From: Chitinophagaceae bacterium
GTDB taxonomy: Bacteria; Bacteroidota; Bacteroidia; Chitinophagales; Chitinophagaceae
Assembly (NCBI GenBank): GCA_016719015.1
Contig: JADKAZ010000002.1
Location: 434,001-498,000 of the forward strand
Direction of reading: 5' to 3'
Length of the DNA: 64,000 nt
Shown: one piece after another, positions 18,497 to 27,241 of the stretch
Numbering within the stretch: the stretch's first letter is position 1
Layout: every line of letters starts with the position of its first letter
Made by a program: the position numbers and the translations under genes
The notes under the pieces: model-generated
The model's input: the letters and a program-made list of their open reading frames with translations, nothing else
What the model was told of the DNA's origin: nothing
Database searches by the model: none

Positions 18497-19189
18497 CTAA
18501 AGTTGGTTTATCAGCAGAGTAGCTAATTCTTTCACCCCTTCTGTAGCAGGTTTTTCAATGAGTGTTAAGTTCTGCATCGGTGAAGTGTAAGGAATCTTTT
18601 TATCAACAATATACTTTGGTGTGTCCAACGCCACATAGTTAAGAAGTCCTGCTGCCGGGTATACAACTAAAGAAGTACCCACCACCACAAAAATATCGGC
18701 AGCAAAAACCAGCGGAATGGCTTCTTCAATTTTTGGAACTGGTTCTTCAAACCAAACTATATGCGGACGAAGCTGGGCGCCATCTGCTGCTATGTCTCCT
18801 AATTTTATATCGCCCCGTATCTCGGAAATAAGTGTTTCATCCCACTCACTCCGCATTTTAAAAATTTCACCGTGCAGGTGAAGAATGTTGGTGGAACCTG
18901 CTCTTTCATGCAGATCGTCTATATTCTGTGTGATGATAATTACATCAAAATCTTTTTCCAATTCCGCCAAGCCATAATGTGCTGCGTTTGGTTGTGCATC
19001 TGCTACGTTCTTTCTCCTTGCATTATAAAAGTCCAGCACCAGTTGAGGGTTTTTTCTCCAGCCTCGTGGTGTGGCAACTTCTGTTACTTCATATCCTTCC
19101 CACAGGCCATCGCTGTCGCGGAATGTTTTTAATCCGCTTTCGGCACTGATACCGGCACCGGTGAGAATGACCAATTTCTTTTTTGCCAT
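18497..19189 (-). CDS. cobB: SIR2 family NAD-dependent protein deacylase (class III-like, no zinc cysteines)
   Basis: 230 residues from the ATG at 19189. NAD-dependent removal of acyl groups from lysine. Seen: GAGISAESGLKTFRDSDGLW; the substrate-pocket Tyr and Arg in FYNARR, which mark class III sirtuins that prefer succinyl/malonyl-lysine; TQNIDDLHERAG; and the catalytic His in LHLHGEI. The segment where most sirtuins hold four zinc-binding Cys contains none. The start is chosen because a near-ideal promoter ends 3 bp before it; the 20 upstream codons look non-coding and overlap a terminator hairpin. Expected to be leaderless. Confidence 0.85.
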   Translation of the reverse strand: MAKKKLVILTGAGISAESGLKTFRDSDGLWEGYEVTEVATPRGWRKNPQLVLDFYNARRKNVADAQPNAAHYGLAELEKDFDVIIITQNIDDLHERAGSTNILHLHGEIFKMRSEWDETLISEIRGDIKLGDIAADGAQLRPHIVWFEEPVPKIEEAIPLVFAADIFVVVGTSLVVYPAAGLLNYVALDTPKYIVDKKIPYTSPMQNLTLIEKPATEGVKELATLLINQL

Positions 19190-19192
19190 ACT

Positions 19193-19224
19193 CAAATGTA
19201 AAACAGCAAAGCCATCCGTGCAAA
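19193..19224 (-). promoter_or_regulatory. Promoter for the sirtuin gene, leaderless
   Basis: Minus strand: TTTG (plus 19221-19224), 20-bp spacer, TACATTTG (plus 19193-19200), then AGT and the ATG at 19189. The -33 box lies in the loop of the preceding terminator hairpin. Confidence 0.5.
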
Positions 19225-19237
19225 AACGGATGGCTTT
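19208..19237 (-). terminator. Hairpin terminator between the lipocalin-like gene and the sirtuin gene
   Basis: Perfect 12-bp inverted repeat (AAAGCCATCCGT at 19208-19219 and its complement at 19226-19237, loop of 6). It follows the 19326-19718 gene and overlaps the sirtuin promoter. The T-tract is short (TTTGCTGTTTT). Confidence 0.55.
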
Positions 19238-19325
19238 TATAGCTTTCATTAAATTTTGAAAGTAAGCCTTCTTTTTTAGGTAGTTGATTTTTTACTAACT
19301 ACACTTCCATAAGTTAAGGGACAGA

Positions 19326-19718
19326 CTATTTGGTTTTAATAAAAAGAACCGTAGAGCTATCTGGTGACTGAAAAGACAGGCTGTCCCGGGTCAGTTTGGT
19401 TACTGCATAAATTTTTCCAGTCGAATCGTTTGGTTTTTCTTTCCAAACTAAATCGCTGGCTTTGTTCCATTCATAATACATCGTGTCTGCCTTTGCAGAA
19501 TCATTTAATGACCTGACTACGTTGCCGTCTTTTTGAAAATCAAACTGGTATTTGCTGAAATTAGAATCAGTTGCTACTGTGGAATCTGTTTTCCATTTAC
19601 CAATGATCCATTCTTTGTTGATACTGTTGACTGTGATTTCGTTTTTTTTCTTGCGGAGAAACAAGAAGATTCCTGCTCCGGCCGCTACTACGAGCAGCCC
19701 GATGATAAGTTTGTTCAT
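19326..19718 (-). CDS. Hypothetical membrane-anchored lipocalin-like protein
   Basis: 130 residues from the ATG at 19718. The N-terminal helix MNKLIIGLLVVAAGAGIFLF is followed directly by RKKKN, so it is probably an uncleaved anchor. The rest resembles the small lipocalin-like barrels of Bacteroidota: it starts with WIIGKWKTDS, continues YQFDFQKDGNVVRSLNDS and YYEWNKASDLVWK, and ends LTRDSLSFQSPDSSTVLF. Ligand unknown. Confidence 0.55.
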   Translation of the reverse strand: MNKLIIGLLVVAAGAGIFLFLRKKKNEITVNSINKEWIIGKWKTDSTVATDSNFSKYQFDFQKDGNVVRSLNDSAKADTMYYEWNKASDLVWKEKPNDSTGKIYAVTKLTRDSLSFQSPDSSTVLFIKTK

Positions 19719-19899
19719 GGCTATACTTTTAAAGGTTATACTAAAGTTGATTAGCAAGAAGCATTAATAGAATGCCTCGAAGCTGATGATTCACTTTAGT
19801 AGTTAATTGTGAGAATCAGGTATTGATACCACAACACTATAAAAAGTAACCTTCCGTATTTGTTAAATGAAGTTTGATATGCATGCTGACTACTGACTG

Positions 19900-20307
19900 C
19901 TACTCCCCTGCTAAGGCCATTACTATTCTCCATTCTTCATCTGTTACAGGTTGGACAGACAACCGGCCTAATCTTACTAATGCCATATTCGTTAGTTTTT
20001 TCTCCGCTTTTATTTGGGCTAACGTTACAGGGTTCTTCAATTTTTTTACAGGCTTCAGGTCAACGGCTACCCAACGATCATCCGATGTTGTAGGATCCTG
20101 GTAAGCTTCTTTACTTACTTTGGCTATGCCAACTATATCCGTGCCTTCATTACTATGGTAGAAGAAAACCTCATCCCCTTTCTTCATGGCCCGAAGATGC
20201 AGCCGGGCAGCATAATTTCTGACACCGCTCCAGCAGGTTTCCTTTTCTTTTACGAATGCATCCCAACTGTAAGTGGAAGGTTCTGATTTGGCAAGCCAGT
20301 AAGCCAT
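19900..20307 (-). CDS. EVE domain protein (thymocyte nuclear protein-like)
   Basis: 135 residues, a complete stand-alone EVE (PUA-like) domain: YWLAKSEPSTYSWDAF at the start, CWSGVRNYAARLHLRAMKKGDEVFFYHS, GIAKVSKEAYQDPT and WVAVDLKPVKKL. The fold is known to recognise modified bases in DNA or RNA. No restriction or modification genes lie nearby, so a housekeeping role is more likely than defence. Single gene. Confidence 0.85.
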   Translation of the reverse strand: MAYWLAKSEPSTYSWDAFVKEKETCWSGVRNYAARLHLRAMKKGDEVFFYHSNEGTDIVGIAKVSKEAYQDPTTSDDRWVAVDLKPVKKLKNPVTLAQIKAEKKLTNMALVRLGRLSVQPVTDEEWRIVMALAGE

Positions 20308-20452
20308 AGTATATAAGTTTGATCTTGTTTTTCAAATTTACAAAGCCGGGAATAAAAAATACTTTCTTTTTCTAAATCTGATTTCTTTTCAATTCCCGTA
20401 TCTGTTTACGTTCCGTTAGTAAAATAAATCAAAAACTTAAAAATTAAAATGT

Positions 20453-21016
20453 ATGAAATCGCTTAAATCAATCGGACTGATGCTGACTGCAGCATTTTTG
20501 TTGAATGTTTCTTCTGCTCAGACCATGAAAGAACAAACAGTAGAAGTTGGAGGCGCAGCTATGTACCCTTCTAAGAATATTGTAGAAAATGCCGTCAACT
20601 CGAAGGATCATACTACTCTTGTAGCTGCTGTAAAAGCTGCAGGACTGGTAGAAACGCTGATGAGTGCTGGACCTTTCACCGTGTTTGCTCCAACCAATGC
20701 TGCATTTGGTATGTTGCCTGCGGGAACGGTTGAAACGTTGGTGAAGCCAGAAAACAAGGCTAAACTAACCGGTATACTTACTTATCATGTGGTAGCCGGC
20801 AGATTGGATGCAGATGCATTGAAAGCTAAGATCAAAGAAGGTAAAGGAACCGCTGAACTGGCAACAGTTGCCGGCGGTAAACTTTGGATAATGAAAAAAG
20901 ATGGGAAGCTAATGCTGAAGGACGAGAATGGCGGTATGGCTGAAATTACTATCAAAGATGTTTACCAGAGTAATGGTGTGATACATGTGATTGATCATGT
21001 GGTTCTTCCTAAATAA
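20453..21016 (+). CDS. Secreted fasciclin (FAS1) domain protein
   Basis: 187 residues with a signal peptide (KSIGLMLTAAFLLNVSSAQ). One FAS1 domain fills the mature protein: TTLVAAVKAAGLVETLMSAG, FTVFAPTNAAFGMLPAGTVE, the YH motif in LTYHVVAGRLDADAL, and VIHVIDHVVLPK at the end. FAS1 domains mediate adhesion. Strong terminator 16 bp after the stop. Confidence 0.9.
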   Translation: MKSLKSIGLMLTAAFLLNVSSAQTMKEQTVEVGGAAMYPSKNIVENAVNSKDHTTLVAAVKAAGLVETLMSAGPFTVFAPTNAAFGMLPAGTVETLVKPENKAKLTGILTYHVVAGRLDADALKAKIKEGKGTAELATVAGGKLWIMKKDGKLMLKDENGGMAEITIKDVYQSNGVIHVIDHVVLPK

Positions 21017-21032
21017 TAATTAATTCCCTATG

Positions 21033-21064
21033 AAAAAATCTCCTGTCCCGGCAGGAGATTTTTT
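21033..21064. terminator. Bidirectional intrinsic terminator
   Basis: Stem AAAAAATCTCCTG (21033-21045), loop of 6, CAGGAGATTTTTTA (21052-21065). Serves the fasciclin gene on the plus strand and, having an A/T tract on both sides, can also stop the convergent LutA-like transcript. Confidence 0.75.
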
Positions 21065-21138
21065 ATAAAAAACTTGGTTGTTTATTGATGTTTTTAAAAT
21101 CGGCTAAATTTTTTTTCTTCTGGAACCGGCCTGGTAAA

Positions 21139-21858
21139 TTAATAACCAGAAGCCAGGACATCAGCCAGGTGCATCGTTTGTAAATTATATCCTTTCTGTT
21201 TTATATATCCCTGCAAATGCATCAGGCAGGAATGATCGGTAGAAATAAGATAATCGGCTCCGGTTGCTAATGCATTTTCTACTTTTTGTTCTCCCATTGC
21301 CACAGAAATGGATTCAAACTTTACAGCAAAAGTTCCGCCGAAACCACAACAGGTTTCCACATCATTCATTTCTGTTAATTCCAGGCCTTTTACATGGGAG
21401 AGTAATCTTCTTGGCTCTTCTTTTATTTTACATTCCCGTAATCCGGCACAACTATCATGATAAGTAGCTTTGCCATTTAAAGTCGCACCAACATCTTCCA
21501 CTTTCAAAATATCCAGCATGAATTCTGAAAACTCAAATACCCTTTTGCCCAGATCCTTTACCTCATTATGCAGTGATGAATTTTCAAAGAGTTTACTATA
21601 GTAATTGCGGACAAATCCAACACAACTGGCACTTGGTGCTACAATACAATCACTGCCACTGAAATCTTTAATGAATTTAGTACAAACCGATTTTGCCTCG
21701 TCCCAGAAACCGGCATTAAAGGCGGGTTGACCGCAACATGTTTGTGCTGTATTATAACTCACCGTACAACCTGCTTTCTCCAGCACTTTTATCATATTAA
21801 AAGCAGTGTCAGGATAAAGCTGATCAACAAAACATGGTATGAATAACTGAACGTTCAA
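21139..21858 (-). CDS. (Fe-S)-binding oxidoreductase subunit with two CCG domains, LutA/YkgE-like
   Basis: 239 residues. Two cysteine-rich CCG repeats: YNTAQTCCGQPAFNAGF near residue 40 and DVETCCGFGGTFAVKF near 170, with paired Cys at APSASCVGFVR and YHDSCAGLRECK. This is the family of the lactate-utilisation subunit LutA, glycolate oxidase GlcF and heterodisulfide reductase subunits. LutB and LutC partners are not adjacent here, so a lactate dehydrogenase role is plausible but not shown. It is 6 bp downstream of ribH on the same strand. Confidence 0.8.
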   Translation of the reverse strand: MNVQLFIPCFVDQLYPDTAFNMIKVLEKAGCTVSYNTAQTCCGQPAFNAGFWDEAKSVCTKFIKDFSGSDCIVAPSASCVGFVRNYYSKLFENSSLHNEVKDLGKRVFEFSEFMLDILKVEDVGATLNGKATYHDSCAGLRECKIKEEPRRLLSHVKGLELTEMNDVETCCGFGGTFAVKFESISVAMGEQKVENALATGADYLISTDHSCLMHLQGYIKQKGYNLQTMHLADVLASGY

Positions 21859-21864
21859 AGCTTT

Positions 21865-22362
21865 TTATTTCTTAAACGATTTTACCATTGCAATCATTTT
21901 TAGCGCCGTGATAGCAGCCTCCTCCCCTTTATGTCCATGCTTTCCGCCAATTCTTTCAGTAGCCTGCTGCTCATTATCAACGGTCAATACACCATAGATG
22001 GTTGGTACTGTTAATGCAAGATTTAATTGCACCACTCCATCGGTAACCGCTTTACACACATAATCAAAATGCGGGGTATCGCCACGCAATACACAGCCCA
22101 AGGCAATGAAGGCATCCGGTCTATTTTTCTTCCCTGCATTCTCCCAGTAACTTTTTATACCAAATGGTATCTCGAATGCACCGGGCACAGTAATAACAAT
22201 GATTTTTTTAACGCTGTATTTCTCCAGCATGGCAATACAACCTCTTTCTAACTGATCAACAATGGCAGCATTCCATTCCGTTTTCACTAAAACGATACAG
22301 GCATCCTTGTTCAGAATGCCTGTATCGATATCTTGAAGCTTGCTGTTTTTTACGTCAGCCAT
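21865..22362 (-). CDS. ribH: 6,7-dimethyl-8-ribityllumazine synthase
   Basis: 165 residues. Condenses 5-amino-6-ribitylaminouracil with dihydroxybutanone phosphate, the penultimate step of riboflavin synthesis. Seen: VPGAFEIPFG, ALGCVLRGDTPHFDYVC (the catalytic His is in this segment), VPTIYGVLTVDNEQQA and RIGGKHGHKGEEAA. The start is 2 bp after the stop of the TPR gene, so the two are cotranscribed, an arrangement common in this phylum. Confidence 0.93.
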   Translation of the reverse strand: MADVKNSKLQDIDTGILNKDACIVLVKTEWNAAIVDQLERGCIAMLEKYSVKKIIVITVPGAFEIPFGIKSYWENAGKKNRPDAFIALGCVLRGDTPHFDYVCKAVTDGVVQLNLALTVPTIYGVLTVDNEQQATERIGGKHGHKGEEAAITALKMIAMVKSFKK

Positions 22363-22364
22363 AA

Positions 22365-23054
22365 TTAGTTTACGTTATATACTCCCAGTTGTGCCAGGTA
22401 CTTGTCAGCATCGGATGCCTGGTTGCTTTTAGGAAACTTCTCTTTGATCTCTTTGTATAATGCAATAGCTTCTTTAGAATCTTTCATTACCCGATCAGCC
22501 AGGTATGCAGCATAATAAAGATATTCTGCAGAATTAGTCTCATCTTTTTCAAAATGACGGCCTGCTTTTTTATAATAGCTCAGCGCATCTGAATTCTTAC
22601 CCATATCTGCATAAGCATCACCAATCAATTTGTAAGCTCTTGCCTGAACTGATTTTGAACCAGTGCTGAATTTCTTCAGGTATTTGATGGCTTTTTCGTT
22701 CTCGTTAAGTTTTATATAGCAGCTACCGGCATAATAATTTGCCAGTTCCGCGGCATCGGTGCCACCATACTTGCTGATTATTTTCAGAAACCCATCATAC
22801 TGCCCATCGCCATTTAATGCAAGGTTTACAGAATCCATCCGGAAATACTCTTCTGCTTTGAACATTGCTTCAACAGCTTTTTCTTCCTTGGGTTTCTTAA
22901 AGAAATTCTGGTACACATACCAGCCGCCAACACCAATAATTACAACTGCACTGGCAATCATAATCGGTTTGCTAAACTTTGTCCAGAAGTCTTTTGCCTT
23001 TGCAATTACTATTTCATCATGCAATGACTCATCCACATTTTTCTTGTCTGCCAT
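22365..23054 (-). CDS. Membrane-anchored TPR protein, YfgM-like
   Basis: 229 residues. Cytoplasmic N-terminus, one membrane helix (IMIASAVVIIGVGGWYVYQ, about 31-49), then a periplasmic TPR domain (ANYYAGSCYIKLNENEKAIK, QARAYKLIGDAYADMGKNSD, LYKEIKEKFPKSNQASDADK). The layout matches the YfgM/TPR_21 group, which act as periplasmic chaperone partners; the actual partner here is unknown. Lies between pdhA (36 bp upstream) and ribH (2 bp downstream). Confidence 0.8.
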   Translation of the reverse strand: MADKKNVDESLHDEIVIAKAKDFWTKFSKPIMIASAVVIIGVGGWYVYQNFFKKPKEEKAVEAMFKAEEYFRMDSVNLALNGDGQYDGFLKIISKYGGTDAAELANYYAGSCYIKLNENEKAIKYLKKFSTGSKSVQARAYKLIGDAYADMGKNSDALSYYKKAGRHFEKDETNSAEYLYYAAYLADRVMKDSKEAIALYKEIKEKFPKSNQASDADKYLAQLGVYNVN

Positions 23055-23090
23055 AATAAATTCTATTTACTAATAAGGGGTTTAAAATTT

Positions 23091-24086
23091 TTAGTCAACG
23101 ATAAAAGGATAATTCTGATCAACGTATACATCTTTCAATACTTCACTATCATCCGGCCAGGGACTTTCTTCTGCAAACTTTACTGACTCGTCCACAATTG
23201 CATCTACTCTTTTATTAATCGCATCAATCTCTTCTTGTGTAGCAAATTTATTAGTCAGAATAGTTTTCAGAACCATCTGAATAGGGTCTTTGCTCTTGTA
23301 TTCATCCACTTCTTCTTTCGTTCTGTATTTCTGCGGATCACTGATAGAGTGACCTTTGTAGCGATACGTTTTTATCTCCAGTAATGTCGGGCCACCTTTT
23401 TCCCTTGCTCTCTTCACCGCCCTGCCAATTCCTTCATGTACCGATTCAGGACTCATGCCATCAATGGTGTCAGCCGGCATTTCATATCCATCAGCCAGTT
23501 TATAAATATCAATTACGTTAGAAGTACGTTCTACCGAAGTACCCATCGCATAGTTGTTGTTCTCACAAATAAAAATTACCGGCAGCTTCCACAGCATTGC
23601 CAGATTAAATGTTTCATGCAGCATTCCTTGCCTGGCCGCACCATCACCAAAGAAGCAAAGGACTACATTGTCTGTACCACGATATTGCTCTGCAAAGGCC
23701 AGGCCAGCACCTGTTCCAATCTGTGCACCCACAATACCATGTCCGCCGAAGAAACCAACATCTTTGCCAAAGAAATGCATACTTCCACCTTTTCCTTTGG
23801 CACAACCAGTTGCCTTGCCATACAATTCAGCCATACAACTGTTGACAGATACGCCTTTAGCAATTGCAAGGCCATGGTCTCGATAAGCAGTGATGAACAA
23901 ATCTTCCGGACGGGTACCCGTCATACAACCAGCTGCAATAGCTTCCTGCCCAATATAAGCATGGAAGAAACCACGGATTTTACCATCCATTTTGTATTTC
24001 TCTTCCGCCATCAGTTCAAACTGGCGGATCAGTTGCATTAATTCGTACCAATAGAGGTATGTTTCTTTCGAAAATTTGGTAGCCAC
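23091..24086 (-). CDS. pdhA: Pyruvate dehydrogenase E1 component subunit alpha
   Basis: 331 residues from a GTG at 24086 (ATKFSKETYLYWYELMQ). The alpha half of the thiamine-diphosphate E1 that decarboxylates pyruvate for the PDH complex. Seen: GFFHAYIGQEAIAAG, YRDHGLAIAKGV, GKGGSMHFFGK and the ThDP motif GDGAARQGMLHETFNLAMLW...NN. The open frame extends to 24221, but those codons have no homologous character and overlap the divergent recF region, and a -7 box lies at 24106-24113 just before the GTG. E1 beta and E2 genes are not adjacent. Confidence 0.92.
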   Translation of the reverse strand: MATKFSKETYLYWYELMQLIRQFELMAEEKYKMDGKIRGFFHAYIGQEAIAAGCMTGTRPEDLFITAYRDHGLAIAKGVSVNSCMAELYGKATGCAKGKGGSMHFFGKDVGFFGGHGIVGAQIGTGAGLAFAEQYRGTDNVVLCFFGDGAARQGMLHETFNLAMLWKLPVIFICENNNYAMGTSVERTSNVIDIYKLADGYEMPADTIDGMSPESVHEGIGRAVKRAREKGGPTLLEIKTYRYKGHSISDPQKYRTKEEVDEYKSKDPIQMVLKTILTNKFATQEEIDAINKRVDAIVDESVKFAEESPWPDDSEVLKDVYVDQNYPFIVD

Positions 24087-24105
24087 AGGCTCAAAATTTG
24101 AGTCG

Positions 24106-24113
24106 CAAAAATA
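24106..24113 (-). promoter_or_regulatory. -7 promoter element for pdhA
   Basis: Minus-strand TATTTTTG fits TAnnTTTG, 20 bp ahead of the GTG at 24086, and supports that start. No clear -33 TTTG. Confidence 0.42.
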
Positions 24114-24286
24114 AGGGGAAAAAAGGAATTTTAAAGCAGTGATTTTGAGGGGGATAAATCGGGGGCGGTAACTTCGTTGTGTAAGAAAAATGAACCGCCG
24201 AGATGGTGAGGCCAGACTCAAACTCAGTAGATTTCAACCAGTTTCCTCTGCCTCTTTGCGTCACTGCGGTTAACTTGCATTCCTTA

Positions 24287-25369
24287 ATGCTTCGTCTTCA
24301 ACACATATCGCTGCTTCAGTTCAAAAACTACAGTAACCGCTCTTTTGACTTTACTGAACGGATTATTGGCATTTGTGGCAACAATGGGGTGGGCAAAACG
24401 AACCTGCTGGATGCTATCCATTATCTCTGTTTTACCAAAAGCTACTTTACCCGGCTGGATGGCAATAATGTGCAGCATGGTAATACCGGCTTCCGGTTGG
24501 AAGGGGCCTTTGCATTGAATAATCAGCCTGAAAAAGCCCTTTGTATTCTGCGGGAAACAGGCAGGAAAGAGTTTTCCGTGAACAGTACACCTTACGACAA
24601 ATTCTCACAGCATATTGGCCGCTACCCTTGCGTTGTTATCGCTCCCGATGATGCCGAGTTGATAACCGGCGATAGTAAAGAACGGCGTACTTTTTTAGAT
24701 GCCTTGCTTTGCCAGTTAGATACTGACTACCTGCAGCATTTGATTGTTTATAAAAAAGTACTGGAGCAACGAAACTCCTTGCTGAAATCATTTGCTGAAA
24801 CCGGAACTAAGAATTTTTCCCTGCTTGAAGTGTTAGATGCGCAACTTATTAAACCGGGCAATTATATTTTTAATAAACGAAGGGAATTCCTTGTTTCTTT
24901 TTTACCCCTCGCCAAACATTTGTATAACGATATTGCAAAAAGATCAGAGAATGTCAATATGTTTTATGAAAGTGAATTACAAGAGGCCTCATTTGCCGAG
25001 TTATTGAAAATCAACCGGTCTAAAGATTGTCTTGCCCAGCGGACTACTTCTGGTATCCACCGGGATGACCTGGATATTCAATTGGGTGATCAGCTATTTA
25101 AAAATATCGCATCACAGGGCCAGCGGAAAAGTCTACTCTTTGCATTGAAACTGGCGGAAATGGAAGTATTGAAAAAGGAAAAAGGTTTTGCACCCCTCCT
25201 GCTCCTCGATGATGTGTTTGAGAAACTGGATGAAGACCGGATCAATAACCTGCTGAATAAAGTTTGTGTAGAAAATGAAGGGCAGGTTTTTATTACGGAT
25301 ACCAATGTGGAAAGATTAAGACAGCATTTAGAAGCTTTATCGGTCAATTATCAATTAATAGAATTATAA
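24287..25369 (+). CDS. recF: DNA replication and repair protein RecF
   Basis: 360 residues from the ATG at 24287, which gives MLRLQHISLLQFKNYSN, the usual RecF N-terminus; the longer frame from 24203 adds unrelated residues. An SMC-like ATPase that loads RecA at single-stranded gaps with RecO and RecR. Walker A GICGNNGVGKTNLLDAI, the ABC signature SQGQRKSLLFALKLAE and Walker B LLLLDDVFEKLDEDR are intact. Divergent from pdhA and followed after 127 bp by a DciA-like gene. Confidence 0.93.
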   Translation: MLRLQHISLLQFKNYSNRSFDFTERIIGICGNNGVGKTNLLDAIHYLCFTKSYFTRLDGNNVQHGNTGFRLEGAFALNNQPEKALCILRETGRKEFSVNSTPYDKFSQHIGRYPCVVIAPDDAELITGDSKERRTFLDALLCQLDTDYLQHLIVYKKVLEQRNSLLKSFAETGTKNFSLLEVLDAQLIKPGNYIFNKRREFLVSFLPLAKHLYNDIAKRSENVNMFYESELQEASFAELLKINRSKDCLAQRTTSGIHRDDLDIQLGDQLFKNIASQGQRKSLLFALKLAEMEVLKKEKGFAPLLLLDDVFEKLDEDRINNLLNKVCVENEGQVFITDTNVERLRQHLEALSVNYQLIEL

Positions 25370-25496
25370 TGTTTATTGTTTTACGTCTTTGGTTTATGGT
25401 TCTTTAATTCAGCGTTTCCGTACAGAGAGTTATTTTTATCATAACACGACAACTATAAACTACAAACCATTAACTACAAACTTCTACCTTTGTCTC

Positions 25497-25778
25497 ATGG
25501 GTGAATATTCTATTGGCGATGCAATGAAAAAATTCCTGGAAGGCAGCCGCATCAAAGGTGGCATACAGGCTTTGCAGATAGAAGATATTTGGGAAGAAAT
25601 AATGGGAAAAACAGTAGCCCGGTATACCGACAAACTCCAGATCATCGGTGATAAATTAATCATCACTACCAATGTAGCTCCGCTTAAGAATGAACTCATC
25701 TACCAGAAAGAAAAAATCAAACAACGAGTGAATGAAGCGTTAGGTCAGAAAGTGATAGCGGAAGTGATTATACAATAG
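25497..25778 (+). CDS. DUF721 / DciA-like protein
   Basis: 93 residues from the ATG at 25497. The single compact domain has the DUF721 pattern: SIGDAMKKFLEGSRIKGGI, then IEDIWEEIMGKTVARYTDKL, LIITTNVAPLKNELIYQKE and a final VNEALGQKVIAEVIIQ. DciA members of this family load the replicative helicase DnaB; short Bacteroidota versions next to recF are usual. Convergent with the next gene, with an 11-bp overlap at the 3' ends. Confidence 0.8.
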   Translation: MGEYSIGDAMKKFLEGSRIKGGIQALQIEDIWEEIMGKTVARYTDKLQIIGDKLIITTNVAPLKNELIYQKEKIKQRVNEALGQKVIAEVIIQ

Positions 25779-26148
25779 GATATTGAGCCAGATATCGTAA
25801 TATTAAATCTATCAGGAAAATAAAATTTTTCTTACTTGTATTTTTAAGTTGCAAAACACGGTCATCAAAACTTCCTAAATAAATGTTATTGCCATTTATT
25901 GTTAGCCTGTAATCGATAGAACTTCTTTCTGAACCTAAAAAAATTGATATATTTTCTTTGGAGAATGTAATTCCCCAATATCCATGAGGGTCTGAATACT
26001 GATTTTGTTTGTAAGAGTAGGAATTAGCTACCTTTTCAATAAAAGTTTTCTTTATAAAAGATATTGCCTCTTCATAATTTAAATCAGAATTATTATCCAA
26101 AATAATTCCACTTTTATTTTCTTTATTTCCTCTAAAGAATTTGAACAA
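25768..26148 (-). CDS. Hypothetical protein
   Basis: 126 residues, unrecognised. No signal peptide or membrane segment; a mixed alpha/beta sequence (EEAISFIKKTFIEKVANSYS, ENISIFLGSERSSIDYRLTI, KNFIFLIDLILRYLAQYP). More AT-rich than its neighbours. Its 3' end overlaps the DciA-like gene by 11 bp, and the ABC permease gene lies 26 bp downstream in the same direction. Confidence 0.5.
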   Translation of the reverse strand: MFKFFRGNKENKSGIILDNNSDLNYEEAISFIKKTFIEKVANSYSYKQNQYSDPHGYWGITFSKENISIFLGSERSSIDYRLTINGNNIYLGSFDDRVLQLKNTSKKNFIFLIDLILRYLAQYPIV

Positions 26149-26174
26149 GAGATAATATTTTTATAATATGAACT

Positions 26175-27239
26175 TTATTCAACCCTCACCCTGGGATCTA
26201 CCACCCCGTATAAAATATCCGCTAAAATATTTATCAGTATAAAGAAAGTTGCAGATACTAATACGGCTCCCATAACCACCGGGTAATCTAATTTTTCCAA
26301 TGCATCCACCGTTACTTTTCCAATGCCCTGCCAGCCAAAAATATATTCTACAAAGAATGCACCAGCTAATAGTTCGGCAAACCAACCTGTGATGGCTGTG
26401 ATAACCGGGTTCAGTGCATTTCTTAATCCATGTTTCCAGATGACTTGTCTTTTGCTTAAACCTTTGGCATAAGCAGTGCGGATATAATCCTGGTCAAGCA
26501 CATCCAGCATAGCACTTCTGGTTAGTTGAGTAATGATAGCCATCGGCCGGATTCCAAGCGTTATGGCAGGAAGAATTAAATTCTGCATCGTCAGCCGGCG
26601 GTGGCCTTCATCATCAATTGCAAACCAACTTCCTGCTATATGCAATCCCGTCCAGTCGCTTAATACAAATCCAAAAACATATACCATGATGATGCCCATG
26701 AAAAAAGAAGGGGCAGATATTCCCACGATACTTGAAAATATTGCTGAAGTGTCTAACCAGGTATTTTGTTTTACAGCTGCCATTACCCCTAAGGGGATGC
26801 CAATCAGCATGGCAATAAACATGGCTGATATAGCCAGCATTAATGTACCGGGCAATGCCTGCATTAAAATATTCCAGACAGGTCTTTTTGTTTGATATGA
26901 TTTTCGCAGATATGGAATCTTTAAGCCAAATTTTTTATCGCCTCCGATAAAAAATCCTTTCAATTTTTTGTTGGTTATTTCTTCTTTGCTATGAAAACAA
27001 ATAGGTGAAACATCATTGAGGTAATAAAGGAATTGTTTGAATTTAGGAATCTTCTCTCCATTTTCATTGGTGAGATATAATTCTCTCCGGATATTGGCTT
27101 GTGTGGTGGAGTCACTGGATTGACCCGCTACGATTCTTGTGGGGTCGCCAAAACCCTGGAATAAAAAGAACACTAACACCACCACTCCTACTAACACCAA
27201 CATGCCGTACAGGATTTTTTTGGTGATGTATCTGAGCAT
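26175..27239 (-). CDS. Peptide/oligopeptide ABC transporter permease, DppB/OppB-like
   Basis: 354 residues with six membrane helices. N-terminal helix GMLVLVGVVVLVFFLFQGFGDP, typical of DppB-type permeases, and the EAA loop (DVLDQDYIRTAYAKGLSKRQ, then WKHGLRNALNPVITA) that contacts the ATPase. The first periplasmic loop (about 35-115) is longer than in E. coli and charged, as in other Bacteroidota. No DppC, ATPase or binding protein is adjacent. The start is 2 bp after the stop of the DoxX-like gene, so it closes an operon of DUF1599, DoxX-like protein and permease. Confidence 0.85.
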   Translation of the reverse strand: MLRYITKKILYGMLVLVGVVVLVFFLFQGFGDPTRIVAGQSSDSTTQANIRRELYLTNENGEKIPKFKQFLYYLNDVSPICFHSKEEITNKKLKGFFIGGDKKFGLKIPYLRKSYQTKRPVWNILMQALPGTLMLAISAMFIAMLIGIPLGVMAAVKQNTWLDTSAIFSSIVGISAPSFFMGIIMVYVFGFVLSDWTGLHIAGSWFAIDDEGHRRLTMQNLILPAITLGIRPMAIITQLTRSAMLDVLDQDYIRTAYAKGLSKRQVIWKHGLRNALNPVITAITGWFAELLAGAFFVEYIFGWQGIGKVTVDALEKLDYPVVMGAVLVSATFFILINILADILYGVVDPRVRVE

Positions 27240-27241
27240 GA

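Noticed and set aside
19900..20307. EVE protein as part of a modified-base defence system
   Set aside because: No restriction, nuclease or DNA-modification genes are adjacent; neighbours are housekeeping.
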